Shown: positions 50,601-62,124, counted from the stretch's first letter. The stretch: DNA of 64,000 bases from Lutraria lutraria (GCA_964023205.1 OZ026835.1:35633380-35697379); one strand, 5' to 3'. Program-made: numbers and translations. The notes: generated by a model not told the origin, from the letters alone.

Positions 50601-53600
50601 ATAACCTACTGTAAAATAAGGGTAAACATCATTAATAGTCGACTATTAAGTAGAGGCCTTTTTATTCAACAGTCTTTCGAAACAGTCGAGGGAATCAAAT
50701 ACTTTCTTAGAGAATACTATAGAATAAAAGGATACGTTATCGGACAACAACCTGGGCAAATTCATTAATTAACTTTATTGTCATCAAACATATAACATCC
50801 ATTGTCGTAAAGGACGCACGTGTGTGTATGTAAGTGCTTGACTGTCGTATACACCAAAAAGACATTTTAACGATCCAAACACTAATTTGATAAGTTTATT
50901 ACTACGGACGAGAATTACTACCTGAAGGCCTAGCTATGATACAAAAACATTATTCACGACAGTACAGTTGCAATTTGGATCTCGATCGAAAAATGGCGTC
51001 TAAACTATTAATACTGATTGGATTTATTTCCATTTTTCAAACACATGGTAAGTTTTTTTTATTTTTATGTAAATGCAAGCGACCAGCCGAACAGACCATA
51101 AATGTTTGTAAATGAATACACGAACATATAAGCATATACTTAGTTTTTTTTTAAATTGTTTTATTCATGATTGGAGCACGTGATGTTTTTCGTCATAATA
51201 AAACTTCATTTTTTATATAAATTTGATAAATCATTTTTAGTCTATAGATTCTATTTAGTTTTTGTATTGACTGTTTATGTTAAATTATGGGCCTGTGGTA
51301 AAAATTGGCAGATTTAAAAAATCTCAGAAAGTGTCAGAAAGTACAATACCTATAGCTATGATATTTGTTGTTTAGCATTGTCTAGTGGACTTCTACCAAG
51401 TTTGTTTAAATTATGGCCCTGCGGTCAAAACTAGCTCTGCCCGGGGATGGGGGTCACTTGATTTTGCAATTTGGCTTATGTCGAAAAAAAGTATATAATC
51501 CACAGCCCTTTTTCTGGTGAGCGTTTATAGGGCAATCATGGCCCTCTTGTTCTACATTCGCCATACAAATATTAAGCTGGTTTCCGTTCCATGTTGCATT
51601 GTAAGTCTATGTAAGTTCAACGTCCATGAGTACTTTCAGTACTTTGATTCTTTCAGTACTTTGATTCTTTCAGTTGACTGTCAGATGCAGGGAATGATGA
51701 ACATGATGAATAGTATACCAACTATGATAAATGGAATGCGTGAAAATCAGGCTAAAGCCCAGATAACCCCAATAGTAAAGTTTGTCGTCGGCATAACAGC
51801 AACACCTAGTCCAGAGATGGTAAACTTCGCAGTTATTGCTGGTTCGGCCCCCTCTACACAGGGAGAGAAAAATGTTTATCTGGATATGATGAAACGTGTC
51901 GCTCGCAGGACACCAGAGGTGCTGATAAAGTTTATCAAAAGAGATAAAAATGGTGTTCCACAAGTGGACGAGAAGGGTCTGGACGCCCATGTCATGAACC
52001 GTGCCATGCAATACGACTCGGCATCAAAAGCTAAAAAGCAGCGAAAACTTAAGGACGAACAACAAAAACGTAAAGACGAACTGGCCGCGATAAAAATGCG
52101 ACATCAACATGAACTCGACATAGCCGGGGCTCTGGGCCCTATGCCGCTTCCTGCATTGCAAGATCCTTTGTTGGGTGACCCACTAATGGATCCAATGTTT
52201 GACCCATTCCTCCATTCTCCTGATCCTTTTTCATTCGCAAGCTCTGCTCCTGCCAACTTACAACCAGCAGTTAACTCACAAGCTGCGCCTGTTCAGAACT
52301 CCCAACCACAAAGTCCAGAAACCATCAAAACTAACACGGGTGGAACTTCATCAGAAAACAGTGTTATCTCTTTAGCGGATCTGCTGAAGACATCTCAGCA
52401 AAATCAAAATCCAGCCGGAAGTCAGCATATATCTGCTGGTTCCCAGTCAAACCCATTGGTTCCCGCAACACACGTTGATGTCTTACCTACTGCTTCACCA
52501 ATGATGGATTTCATGATGATGAATTCTTTTTAACAATCTGATCGCTAAGAACAATGCTTTGCAACGTAAGAAAAGTATACCAGATAGCTTAAACGTTTGA
52601 AACGCAAATATTTCATTAGGGGGGAGGGGGTGAAAATATATATTTATGACTTACATTTGTACATACATGTACATGTACGTATAATAAAGGAGAACAATTT
52701 CCATGTCTTGTTAGAATTTGTTTCTGGTTCGACTGCTATGGTCATTTCAGAGCCGCTTTGGAAACATGGAATACAAATTTTACGGGTTGAATTACTTACC
52801 CATTTTGACCAAAATGTATACAATTATGTTTCACCAAAATGTATAGTGATCGCTATACATTGAATAAAAACAACAGATAGAGGCATCCGTGGTCGAGTGG
52901 TTATAGTCTCTGTTTACTATTCACTAGCCCGTTCACCGCTGTTAGTTCAAATCCCAGCCGGGAGTAGACAAATTTACATACTAGGAAGCCGTTAAGCCAG
53001 CCTATGGAAGGACAGTTATTCTACCCAGGTGTACGCATGGGGTTTTCCTCCATGCACCGTTAAAGCTGGGAAAGGTGTCTGAAGACCCTGGCTGTCAGTA
53101 CAAATGTTAATAATAAAATAATAATTATCACAAACCGGAAGTGCTGTAGCAGGTACGGAAAATATCATCGCTTCATTAAAAATAGGACTTTGTTCGCCTC
53201 GTTTTACAGTTGTCTTCTTCTTGTTCACCTTTTTACCGTTTTGTAACAAATATACTTTTACGAAAGGATCTGAAATGCAAACAAACCAATAATTTTAAGA
53301 CTTTCATTTTAATGCTCATTAAAACACTAGTCAAGTCTCAGCAATGGCATGCTTAGAACCGCGAGGGTAATTCAGTCAAGGTCACTTCTTTTACTAAGCC
53401 TAGAAATGGTTTCTTTCTGTTTATCCGACCGACGGTCATATTTTACCCCGCGACCCTAGACATTTTATTAGGCCAGAACAGAACACACACTTTTATCACT
53501 GTTTTACCTTTCCACATCTTTCCGACTTGCCCCATTTTAATGAGCCTGTAACCAGAAACAAACGTACTTTACATATGACTAAAAAACTGTTGATTAATTG

Positions 53601-56600
53601 CACAAACCAAAACTCAAGCAATCTAAACCTACGTCTTGCTGAATCTACACGGAACAGAAATATCCTATCACGCTATGTTTTACAGAGGAAATAGATTGAA
53701 AAAAAACGATAGGAAATGTAAAATATAGCAAGCTTTTAAGACGACGACAAATATTCAATTTTATACATAATACATAAGTTTGTATATAACAACTATAGAA
53801 GAAAGAATCAAGTCTGCATTGTACAATAAAATACGAGGCACACACATAAATCCATTGGAAGATTTAAAATTCCGATATTAAGATTAATACTGCAATGTCT
53901 GTTAGAGTCAGTAGTGTGGCTTTCACTAAAGCATTTTAGTGATATGTTCTGTACTAAAGTCAGTAGTGTGGATTTCATTAAAGTATTTTAGTGATATGTT
54001 CTGTACTAGAGTCAGTAGTGTGGATTTCATTAAAGTATTTTAGTGATGTGTTCTGTACTAGAGTCGGTAGTGTGGATTTCATTAAAGTATTTTAGTGATA
54101 TGTTCTGTACTAGAGTCAGTAGTGTGGATTTCATTAAAGTATTTTAGTGATATGTTTTGTACTAGAGTCAGTGGTGTGACTTTCATTAAAGTATTTTAGT
54201 GATATGTTTTGTACTAGAGTCAGTGGTGTGGCTTTCATTAATATATTTTAGTGATATGTTCTGTACTAGAGTCAGTGGTGTGGCTTCCATTAATGTATTT
54301 TAGTGATATGTTCTGTACTAGAGTCAGTAGTGTGACTTTCATTAAAGTATTTTAGTGGTATGTTCTTTACTAGAGTCAGTAGTGTGGCTTTCATTAAAGT
54401 ATTTTAGTGATATGTTTTGTACTAGAGTTTCATTAAAGTATTTTAGTGATATGTTCTGTACTAGAGTCAGTAGTGTGGCTTCCATTAATGTATTTTAGTG
54501 ATATGTTTTGTACTAGAGTCATTGGTGTGGATTTCATTAAAGTATTTTAGTGATATGTTCTGTACTAGAGTCAGTAGTGTGGCTTTCATTAAAGTATTTT
54601 AATAGTGATATGTTCTGTACTAGAAGTGTGGCTTTCATTGAAGTATTTTAGTGATATGTTCTGTACTAGAGTCAGTAGTGTGGCTTCCATTAATGTATTT
54701 TAGTGATATGTTTTGTACTAGAGTCATTGGTGTGGATTTCATTAAAGTATTTTAGTGATATGTTCTGTACTAGAGTCAGTAGTGTGGCTTTCATTAAAGT
54801 ATTTTGTGATATGTTCTGTACTAGAAGTGTGGCTTTCATTGAAGTATTTTAGTGATATGTTCTGTACTAGAGTCAGTGGTGTGGCTTTCATTAAAGTAGC
54901 GTAGTCTTATACACTTCAACATACTAGAGTCATGAGTGTGACGTCAAATAAAGTGTTATAGTGGTTGTAAACACTGCATTAGAGTCAGTAAAACTGTACC
55001 CATTAAATTACCATTATGCTAATTGCTTTATTTGTTTATCTCTTGTTTAACGGCACTTTCGACAGCTATGGTCACTTCATATTGCCTCCCTAGAGCAATG
55101 TGTACACTACGGTAGCGCTATGCACTGACCTGTGTTATTCTGCTCGGGGCATTATGGGTATTTGCAAGAACTACTTACAAAATGGAAATTATAAACAATA
55201 ACATAGCGTGACGTCACCGTATGGTACACATTGGAGCCAAGCGTACTTCAACATAACGTTTCATTGAATAATGAGTGTTATTGACGAAAGCATAAGAATA
55301 GAAATGCTACAACGTATTCATTTTACATAACTAAACAAATTTTGTTAATAACATACAACCGATATGGTTGTTTTGACATTTTTAATCCTTCCGCGGAACT
55401 ATATTTTAGCGTATGTATAACTATCTAAATGTGGATAGTAATCAGTTTTATGTATAGAGGTTAGACAAACGTAGTGACGTCACGCTATGTATAGAACGTC
55501 CCTAGAGAGATTGGAGAAGAAGATACAGGAGGAGCAGGCATTTATATCTCTTATTTCGAATACATCTTCCTGGTTCATTATCGTGCCCAGTGCAATGCAT
55601 CGATACACGCCTTACCCATCTCCTGTGGTTTTCTAAACACAGTACTTGGCTCAGTAGTTGGGATGGTGGCATTGAAAATGTACCCGTAGTATCGAAAGGC
55701 GGAGCGACGACATTTTGTTTAGTAGTCCAGCGCGTTACCACTACTAGACCACCGATTGCCCCCCTCCCCCACCCATTATGGTATACTCGATATATATGTT
55801 AGATCGACGTACCATTAGTAATTGTACAGGGTTTAACTTTTCGGAAAGTTTCGGTTCAATCAGTAAGTCGATACAATCAGAAAATTATTCATACTGAAAC
55901 TATTTTGACGAAACACCGGACAGACCAAACACAGCTATCGAATTTATTTCTTTTCTAGACAAATATTGCGAAAAATGGAACGGCGATATTGTGTATGTAT
56001 GTTTTTATTTCATTCTATTGTTAAATTTGGCAGTCAGACGAAAAGGCGGAATCGTTCCAAACCAATTAGTGATGCCGAACTGATAATCGAGTCTGTCTGT
56101 CGAAGTGAACATCTAAAGGAAGCTGTCATTATCTCAACTTGATAAACAACTTTCCTTAAGGGGGTGCGTGTGACTTCCATCAAACTGACCGAGAGACAGC
56201 CGAGTTAGAACGATTAAACTAGCAGCTGGACTGTGCGGCTTTTTAAATACTGAACGTTTTTTTACAAGGATGTTGTCTTATATTGAGCAACAACCTCCCT
56301 TCAACAACAGCATGTCATTTTCCTAATACACGATTTAACTATTAATTTAACCTCTCTAGAGTCACGACCTCTCATCAACAACATCTTTTTGCTACTCCCA
56401 AAGGGTGTTGCTTTAGAGAGGTTGCACTGTAGTTGTAAGATGTTATCGATTTCTACTGACATTAAACATAGACAAAACTGATACATTCTTCATTTTATAT
56501 GGTGTGAACATCACAAAAAACAACAACAGCAAAGAAACAACAAGTATTGCGTGTTCTTGGCATTAGTTATGGATTTCAATTATGATACCAGAATGGTTCT

Positions 56601-59600
56601 TAAACAAATGAGGTTGTCACTCACTGATCGAAATAAGATACATTTATACAATACAAAATGTATCAATGCTACTGACAATTTGAGAAGGATCACTGGCTCA
56701 ATGTTTGAATAGACCGTACATACATATATACATGTATAACTGTATATTTGTCTAGAGTATGTTGTTCCAATGGCTAAATTTAATCAAATCTAATCACCGG
56801 AAGTATCAAAACTATGAAGCAATCACAACGAGCAATGTCGCAAGTGATCCTTTTCGAATTTTGAGAGGTATATTAGAGTAATCCTTATTACATTTTGAGT
56901 AGTATATTTAATGTGTCCTCTTTAAATTTTGAGTAGTATATTTAAGGTGTCCCCTTTAAATGTTGAGTAGAATACTTAAGGTGTCCTCTTTAAATTTTGA
57001 GTAGTATATTTAATGTGTCCTCTTTAAATGTTGAGTAGAATATTTAAGGTGTCCTCTTTAAATTTTGAGTAGTATATTTAAGGTGTCCCCTTTAAATGTT
57101 GAGTAGAATACTTAAGGTGTCCTCTTTAAATTTTGAGTAGTATATTTAAGGTGTCCTCTTTAAATTTTGAGTAGTATATTTAAGGTGACCTCTTTAAATG
57201 TTGAGTAGTACATTTAAGGTGTCCTCTTTAAATTTTGAGTAGTATATTTAAGTGATACTAATGAAATGTTTACCTCCAGAATCTTTACTTTCGGTCCATC
57301 GTAAATTTCGAGCTTTTACTATAACTATAGTTAGGCGTTCAGCTGTCGGTAAATAACTCAAAGAAAACATAATATCGCCGAACTCTGTTGGCTTCTGAAA
57401 TACAGCATTTAAGAGACAAAATTGAGACTATAATATTATAAAATGTAATTATATACATATAAGAAATATATTGACTTGGTCATTGATGTTGTATTTTTAC
57501 ACCCTGGGCCTCCGTGGTCATGTCGTAACGGTCTCTGACTTGTAATGAGTAGCCCATCACCGCTGTGAGTCCCGAATCCAATCCGGGAACATGTGAGGAA
57601 GCTGTCCAGCTAGCTTACGGAAGGTTGATGGCTCTACTCAGTGAAAGCTTGGGAGTTCCTCAACCATTAAATATAGAAAGTGAACCTGGCTGTTGGTGCA
57701 ACGTTAACCTCCAGTGAAAAATTGTACAAGTACCAGTTTGTAAGTATGTATAATGTAGGGCTACATGCCTTTCTCCAGAATAAACTATCATGTAATCCAA
57801 ATACAATATTCATTTCATCATAAACGAAATAACACGTATTTAATTCTTATTTTTCTTTTCATTACAGATAAATGATTTACTTTCATTAATATGAGAATAC
57901 AAGCGTAAAAAAAATCTCATTTATGTATGAAACTTTTTTGTGATTTTTATTGTTGAACTGGCTCGACTTTGGCTTTGACACTAATTGCAACTGTAGAGAA
58001 ATTTGTAACTATTCGCTCTTAGACATGTACGATTTTGACTGATAAAAATTGTTCCGCTCATAAAATAGCAGTATACAGTATTTGTTTTATAACATGTCTC
58101 AACTTTAACTGAAGATTTATTTATTCCATCGGATTTGACGCCATTTTCAACGTTACATTGTGTTTCAGTTATTTTGTAGCGGGAAATTATCCTAACCAGC
58201 TTCTCTAGACTTCCTTTAGGCCTTAACCAGGACTAACCACATCCGCAAACAAATACCAAGCTACACCACATACTTCAGAGGTGGAGGAAAATTTAACTTA
58301 GGATGTCACGGACTGTATGGGCCTCGCCTGTGGTTCGAACTCACAACCTCTTGATTAGACCAGACGGGCTTTTGATTGAAGAAAGACTGAAAATACTACC
58401 ACTCACATCATCAATGTCTCGAAGATTAAGCCACATTTTGATTGGTGCCCTGAGGTCCACGTCTCCTACACGTAGCTCAGACTCTCCCACCACTTTATGA
58501 CGTTGATATTTATCAATAGCAAATAGTTGAAACTGTATAATTTTGTCATCTAAAACTTCTGGTTCAAAGTTGAACAAGAAACGTTCCTTATAGATAGGAT
58601 CTGTTGTGTTCCGTTGAATCTGGAAAATAAAATGAGCTTTCAATCAACCACACCCTAACTGGATTATATAAAGTTGGAACGCAGTTCGCGATTACGTTTG
58701 TATGTATACATTATATACATTTGTATGTACTTCATTTGCTGTTCTTTTTTATTTAGATAAAATAGTTGGAATCGCCAACTGCGTTCCAGTCGGCAGTCCG
58801 CGATTCTTGAATTGCAAACTGGAACGCAGTTCGAAAGTTAAAGAAAAATCGAATCGCGAACTGCGAGATGTGTTCCAACTTCATACAACCCCCTTACTGC
58901 ACCTTCAAAGATAATAATGTTCTAGTAATTAAAAGTGTGCCCGGTAAATAATGTCAGTAAAACTCAGGTTACCGTTCCATAGACGTGTCTAAGCTGAGAA
59001 AGCTTTTTTAAAACTTAAAAATCTTGCTTATGGTGTACATTTCACATACATTTTATTCATATTTCAGATGTGACAATAGATAATCAAAACACGGAATAGA
59101 AAAAAAAACAGTTTAAGTACAATCACGTGGCGGCAAGATATTCTGACTCTCAATGTTAGCTAATATACATCTATGAAACGGGCTTTAGCAGTTGGTGGTT
59201 TCTCCTCGACAGAAAATTTTACATTCATCTACCTTATCATTCATTCTTCTTCTTCCAAGAACAAGAAACAATTAATGGGTTATACCAAAGATTTCTATAA
59301 TACAGTACAACCCCTGTAGAGCAACACCCTGTAGGAGCTGCAACTATTGACCGTTGTTTAGAGGTTGTTGCTCTACAGAGGTTAAATTTATAGTAGATAT
59401 CAACTTAGGGAAATTTTGAAGGTGTTGTTATAGAGAGGTTGTTGCTCTACAGAGGGCCCCTCTAGATAGATTTGGTAACCGGAAACAAACAGAAACATTT
59501 TTTACGCCTTTGCAGTCTGAATATGGACATACTTATTACTCAACTTTTTAACGCAAAAAGTAAGTTTATGAGAAAAAAATCATTATCTAAAGTGGCGACA

Positions 59601-59795
59601 AGAAAAACTCTGACAATTTGACCATCTGATTTAACGTCTGAATTTTCCAAAATCGATGAACTGACCTTCGTTTGAAACTTGGAATCCGATTCCGGTAATA
59701 TGACTCCCCGGATGTAAGAATCTAAAGTGCCCGTATATTGATTAGCCGTCAAGTCACGTGCTTGTATAATGCTCACAATCAACTCTGTGACTTCC
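47644..59795 (-). CDS. SYT12: Synaptotagmin-12-like, C-terminal five exons (C2A and C2B); 5' part off right edge
   Basis: Exons in coding order: 59795-59666, 58619-58407, 57394-57274, 53269-53136, 47814-47644 (TGA). Phases agree throughout, giving about 255 residues. C2A runs from 'EVTELIVSIIQARDL' to 'MWLNLRDIDD'; a linker 'KPTEFGDIMFSLSYLP' opens C2B, which includes 'DPFVKVYLLQNGKK', 'KKKTTVKRGEQSPIFNEAM' and the C-terminal 'HWNQMMTSLRKPVAMWH'. The WH.L ending and the 'NEAMIFSVPA' segment fit synaptotagmin-12 best. Synaptotagmins are membrane-anchored vesicle-trafficking proteins. By alignment to synaptotagmin-1, loop aspartates are mostly replaced in both domains (C2A 'AIDKYQRHK'; C2B 'AELLPDNRTPS'), so calcium binding is unlikely, as known for SYT12. 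The first strand of C2A, the linker and the transmembrane segment must lie in exons beyond 59795; I found none up to 64000. The final intron (47815-53135) contains a plus-strand gene. Confidence 0.9.
50993..52533 (+). CDS. Secreted methionine-rich protein, 304 residues, family not recognised (nested gene)
   Basis: Two exons: 50993-51047 and 51674-52533. Exon 1 encodes a signal peptide, 'MASKLLILIGFISIFQTH', and ends in phase 1 before GTAAGT. Exon 2 begins after TTTCAG and restores a Val codon, giving 'VDCQMQGMMNMMN' as the probable mature start. The open frame of exon 2 extends upstream to 51517, but the splice and signal peptide make that start unlikely. Layout: Met-rich start; a hydrophobic-mixed region 'ITPIVKFVVGITATPSPEM'; a basic charged helix of probable coiled-coil type near residues 138-170 ('KAKKQRKLKDEQQKRKDEL'); four to five Asp-Pro repeats ('DPLLGDPLMDPMFDPFLHSP', about 182-201); a Ser/Gln/Asn/Pro-rich low-complexity region; and a Met-rich end 'MMDFMMMNSF'. 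There is one Cys in the mature part. A polyA signal follows at 52683. The style resembles mollusc secretome proteins (shell matrix, mucus, byssus), but no family assignment is justified. It sits on the opposite strand within the last intron of the synaptotagmin gene. Confidence 0.85.
52683..52688 (+). terminator. PolyA signal of the nested secreted-protein gene
   Basis: AATAAA about 150 bases past the TAA at 52531-52533, a normal spacing for a short 3' UTR. Confidence 0.55.
52725..52760 (-). mobile_element. SINE family A short fragment
   Basis: 'TTCGACTGCTATGGTCATTT' followed by CAGAGCCGCTTTGG matches the distal end of family A only. It lies just downstream of the polyA signal of the nested gene. 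Confidence 0.4.
52883..53105 (+). mobile_element. SINE family B copy next to a synaptotagmin exon
   Basis: Head 'GCATCCGTGGTCGAGTGGTT', B-box-like 'GTTCAAATCCCAGCC', tail 'CTGAAGACCCTGGCTGTCAG'. It ends only about 30 bases from the synaptotagmin exon at 53136, in antisense orientation to that gene. Confidence 0.6.
53402..53567. mobile_element. MITE family 5 copy
   Basis: 'GGTTTCTTTCTGTTTATCCG' and 'TAACCAGAAACAAACG' form the ends; the middle matches the copy at 46048. Located in a synaptotagmin intron, about 130 bases upstream of exon 53269-53136 in gene sense. Confidence 0.5.
53903..54900. repeat. 52-bp minisatellite, about 19 copies
   Basis: The unit includes 'AAAGTATTTTAGTGATATGT' and TCTGTACTAGAGTCAGTAGTG. 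Copies differ by a few bases and some are shortened (near 54428, 54622 and 54820); a higher-order repeat of about 180 bp is visible between 54440 and 54830. Located in the synaptotagmin intron between exons 57274 and 53269. Confidence 0.9.
55043..55770 (-). mobile_element. SINE family A copy split by a 404-bp insertion
   Basis: The family A distal segment (55060-55087, 'TTCGACAGCTATGGTCACTT') and the remainder (55508-55770, with 'CACAGTACTTGGCTCAGTAG' and the tRNA-like 'CCAGCGCGTTACCACTACTA') flank an unrelated block at 55096-55499. The tRNA-like end is at the right, so transcription would be on the minus strand. Confidence 0.65.
55096..55499. mobile_element. 404-bp insertion with 8-bp target duplication inside a SINE
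   Basis: CCCTAGAG occurs at 55088-55095 and again at 55500-55507, directly flanking the block. Internal inverted segments exist: AATGTGTACAC at the left end pairs with GTACACATTGG near 55226, and ATAGCGTGACGTCAC near 55203 pairs with GTGACGTCACGCTAT near 55473. An 8-bp duplication fits hAT-type transposition. No protein is encoded. Confidence 0.65.
56270..56430. mobile_element. TA-flanked MITE, family 3
   Basis: 'GAGCAACAACCTCC' at the left and 'TTTAGAGAGGTTGCACTG' next to TA at the right match family 3. Located in a synaptotagmin intron. Confidence 0.5.
56873..57252. repeat. 34-bp minisatellite, about 11 copies
   Basis: The unit contains 'TTTTGAGTAGTATATTTAAG' followed by GTGTCCTCTTTAAA. 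It ends about 20 bases from synaptotagmin exon 57274-57394, that is, just inside the donor side of the intron in gene sense. Confidence 0.9.
57505..57725 (+). mobile_element. SINE family B copy
   Basis: Head 'GGGCCTCCGTGGTCATGTCG', middle 'GGAAGCTGTCCAGCTAGCTT', tail 'CTGGCTGTTGGTGCAACGTT'. It lies about 110 bases upstream (in gene sense) of the synaptotagmin exon 57394-57274. Confidence 0.6.
58115..58372 (-). mobile_element. SINE family C copy, truncated, beside a synaptotagmin exon
   Basis: Shares 'TTTAGGCCTTAACCAGGACT' and 'GTGGTTCGAACTCACAACCT' with the copy at 23722. It breaks off at 'GACCAGACGGGC', 35 bases from the synaptotagmin exon beginning at 58407, so the A-box end is incomplete. 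Confidence 0.6.
58660..58890. mobile_element. MITE with GTTGGAACGCAGTTCGCGAT ends
   Basis: 'TATAAAGTTGGAACGCAGTT' with CGCGATT at the left pairs with AATCGCGAACTGCG and 'TGTTCCAACTTCATA' at the right. Two further internal copies of CTGCGTTCCAG / CTGGAACGCAG suggest one element inserted in another. It is 40 bases from synaptotagmin exon 58407-58619. Confidence 0.65.
59303..59467. mobile_element. TA-flanked MITE, family 3
   Basis: Starts TA-CAGTACAACCCCTGTAG; the interior has two copies of 'GAGGTTGTTGCTCTACAGAG'. The right end has decayed into GGGCCCCTCTAGA. Located in a synaptotagmin intron. Confidence 0.55.
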
Positions 59796-60474
59796 CTAAA
59801 AATAAATGTATAAAAATACATGTAATAAAGTGTGAATAATAACTTTTTGTTTTTTTGAATTCGCACTTGAAAATGAGGTACTTAAGTCACGAAGGGAAAT
59901 GTTTTTTTTAACAATTGCAAAACCATATCTTTAATAGCATACGCCGTCTTCTTCGCTTGAAGCAAACATTACATAGCCTTAGAATTTGTCCTGTGAAATA
60001 TGTACTTAATGGCATTCACCAACGACCTCAGTTGATATTAAGATATTTAAAGACACACAAACGCATTGACCGTTTTGCACTCATTCACATTTATTTCAAG
60101 AAAATGTGTATACGTGACATCTATTCAATTTACTTTTATTGTCTAGATACATTCGTGGAATTTTATTGTTAACGATATTATCACTATCTCTGATCAATAT
60201 GATTAGTTCTAGGTCTGCAATATAATTTTGTATGGGGCTAGCAATTTCCATACGTAATTATTCCACATATGAACACATAAAACTTACGGATATTTACCAT
60301 GATTAAACCACATTCACATTAATTCACTGTAAAAGTCTTCCGAACTAAACGTGGGAACGGTTTTGAAAAAAAACCTGTAGAGTTCATCAGCGCTACATCA
60401 TTTTGAAATTCCTTTGACGAATCAGACGTCGTGGAATATTCAGTTAAACAATGTGACTTTAATAAGAATTTAAA

Positions 60475-60662
60475 CTGACCAATCAGACACTAATTTAACT
60501 TTTGATTGACCAATGAGACATAGATAATAATATGTGATTGACCAATGAGACATAGATATGATATTTGATTGACCAATGATACATAGATATGATGTTTGAT
60601 TGACCAATCAGACACTGTTAGAACATTTGATTGACCACTGAGACACCAATATGATATTTAAT
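60475..60662. repeat. 30-bp minisatellite, about 6 copies
   Basis: The unit holds 'TTGATTGACCAATGAGACAT' and AGATATGATAT. CCAAT-type words recur in each unit on both strands (ATTGG/CCAAT), a by-product of the repeat. Confidence 0.85.
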
Positions 60663-62124
60663 TTATATTCCAGGCCCCAGTTTTACGAACAAAATTGAGT
60701 AGAAACTCAAACATGGACCCAAGTGTTTTTTTCTATCAGTAAATCGTGTTTCTTTGACTAGCAATGCTACCATTTGTTTTCTTGTATACTTTTTACATAA
60801 CAAACATATCAACATAAAATATAGACTGTGGGTGTAGCGGAAATATTAAGTCTCAAAACGCCCTTTTCATTTGAGTCACACAATCAATTCCAAATAACAA
60901 ACTCAAATCAATGTTATTGAATTACACTAGACCTATATCAAGAGATGCTAGCTAGGTTTAAATTTTGAGAAACTGTTATTAGACCAACTATGTACCTTAA
61001 TTCAATACCATTTTCTGAATTGCATACAATAAAAGAGAGAAATGCATGATTTAATAAATAAGTTGAGTTGGAGTAAAAACTTAAGTTTTTTTTGTGTGGA
61101 ACTGGGGCCTGATCTTCATCTCTACAAGAGATTACGTGTATAGAAAATGTTCAATATGGTGGCTTGTTTACACTTTCACTAGTACATTTTGTTTTGATAA
61201 TAAAGAACTGTGAAGATACGATTATTTCAAAACTGAGTTCTGCTGTCAAGCCTTTTACAGTTTGGTATTGTTTGATTTCGATTAAACTACGTTTCATGAT
61301 TGACACGCGTATATGTTGCCAAGCAACCGCTTTTGACCACTCCTTGTGAATAATATTTCCTGAATGGCATTAAAATATACAGACATGCAATTCTCTTTCG
61401 GGGTGACGTATTGGTAAAGAGATAACAAATACATGACAGTGTATTTAATCATTTGGCAGAAACATAGAATGTTTCATTACGTGGTTTTCACCAACCAGAC
61501 GGTTTCACAAATTGATGCGCCTGCTGGAGTATCATAAATAATAAAAAACAATCACAATTCTCGGCATAAAATATTCCCGATCGCAATGTGGGCTGTAAAC
61601 TGTAACAATCTTGAACAATGATTGAATGAGCAACATAAGTGGGATATTTCACAAATGTAACAAACTATAAAATCGATGTTTACAGACATGAAACTTTATT
61701 AACATCCACAAGGAGACCAAATATTATCTAGCAGTTATTTCATATCAAATATATAAAACATTGCAATAAATTTAAACTATTAGATAAAAGGCACTGTTTA
61801 TTATAGTATAATCCATATCTTTTGTGCGCTCAGTACCTCTCGAATCCCTCCTCTTTTGCCCGGCACCTGGCTGAGATGGGCCTACGGTAACAATTATTTA
61901 ACTATCTGGCGGCTCATCAACCGACCGCATCAGTTCTAACCCTGTTTCTACCGGGGTTCGAATCTTCGATCTCCCCACACAGAGGGTGGACACCATAACC
62001 TGCACTCTGTCGCGGTTGCGGTATAATATAGTATATGCCAATTATCTTTCTATTGCGGAAAGTTGTTAATGTAATGTTCAGATGTTTTCTTGTCCTTATA
62101 TTCGAACCATATTCGCTTGACTGT

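Noticed and set aside
51517..51673. Upstream extension of the exon-2 frame of the secreted gene
   Set aside because: A strong acceptor at 51673 and the phase-matched signal-peptide exon at 50993-51047 explain the gene better; the extension is probably intron.
51670..52011. 113-codon minus-strand frame
   Set aside because: Antisense shadow of the secreted-protein exon.
53903..54900. Possible CRISPR-like array
   Set aside because: Units are contiguous 52-bp tandem copies with no unique spacers, in an animal gene intron.
61921..61990. Possible tRNA gene on the minus strand
   Set aside because: Only a B-box-like stretch is visible; arms do not pair into a cloverleaf by eye, so it is at most a tRNA-derived repeat.
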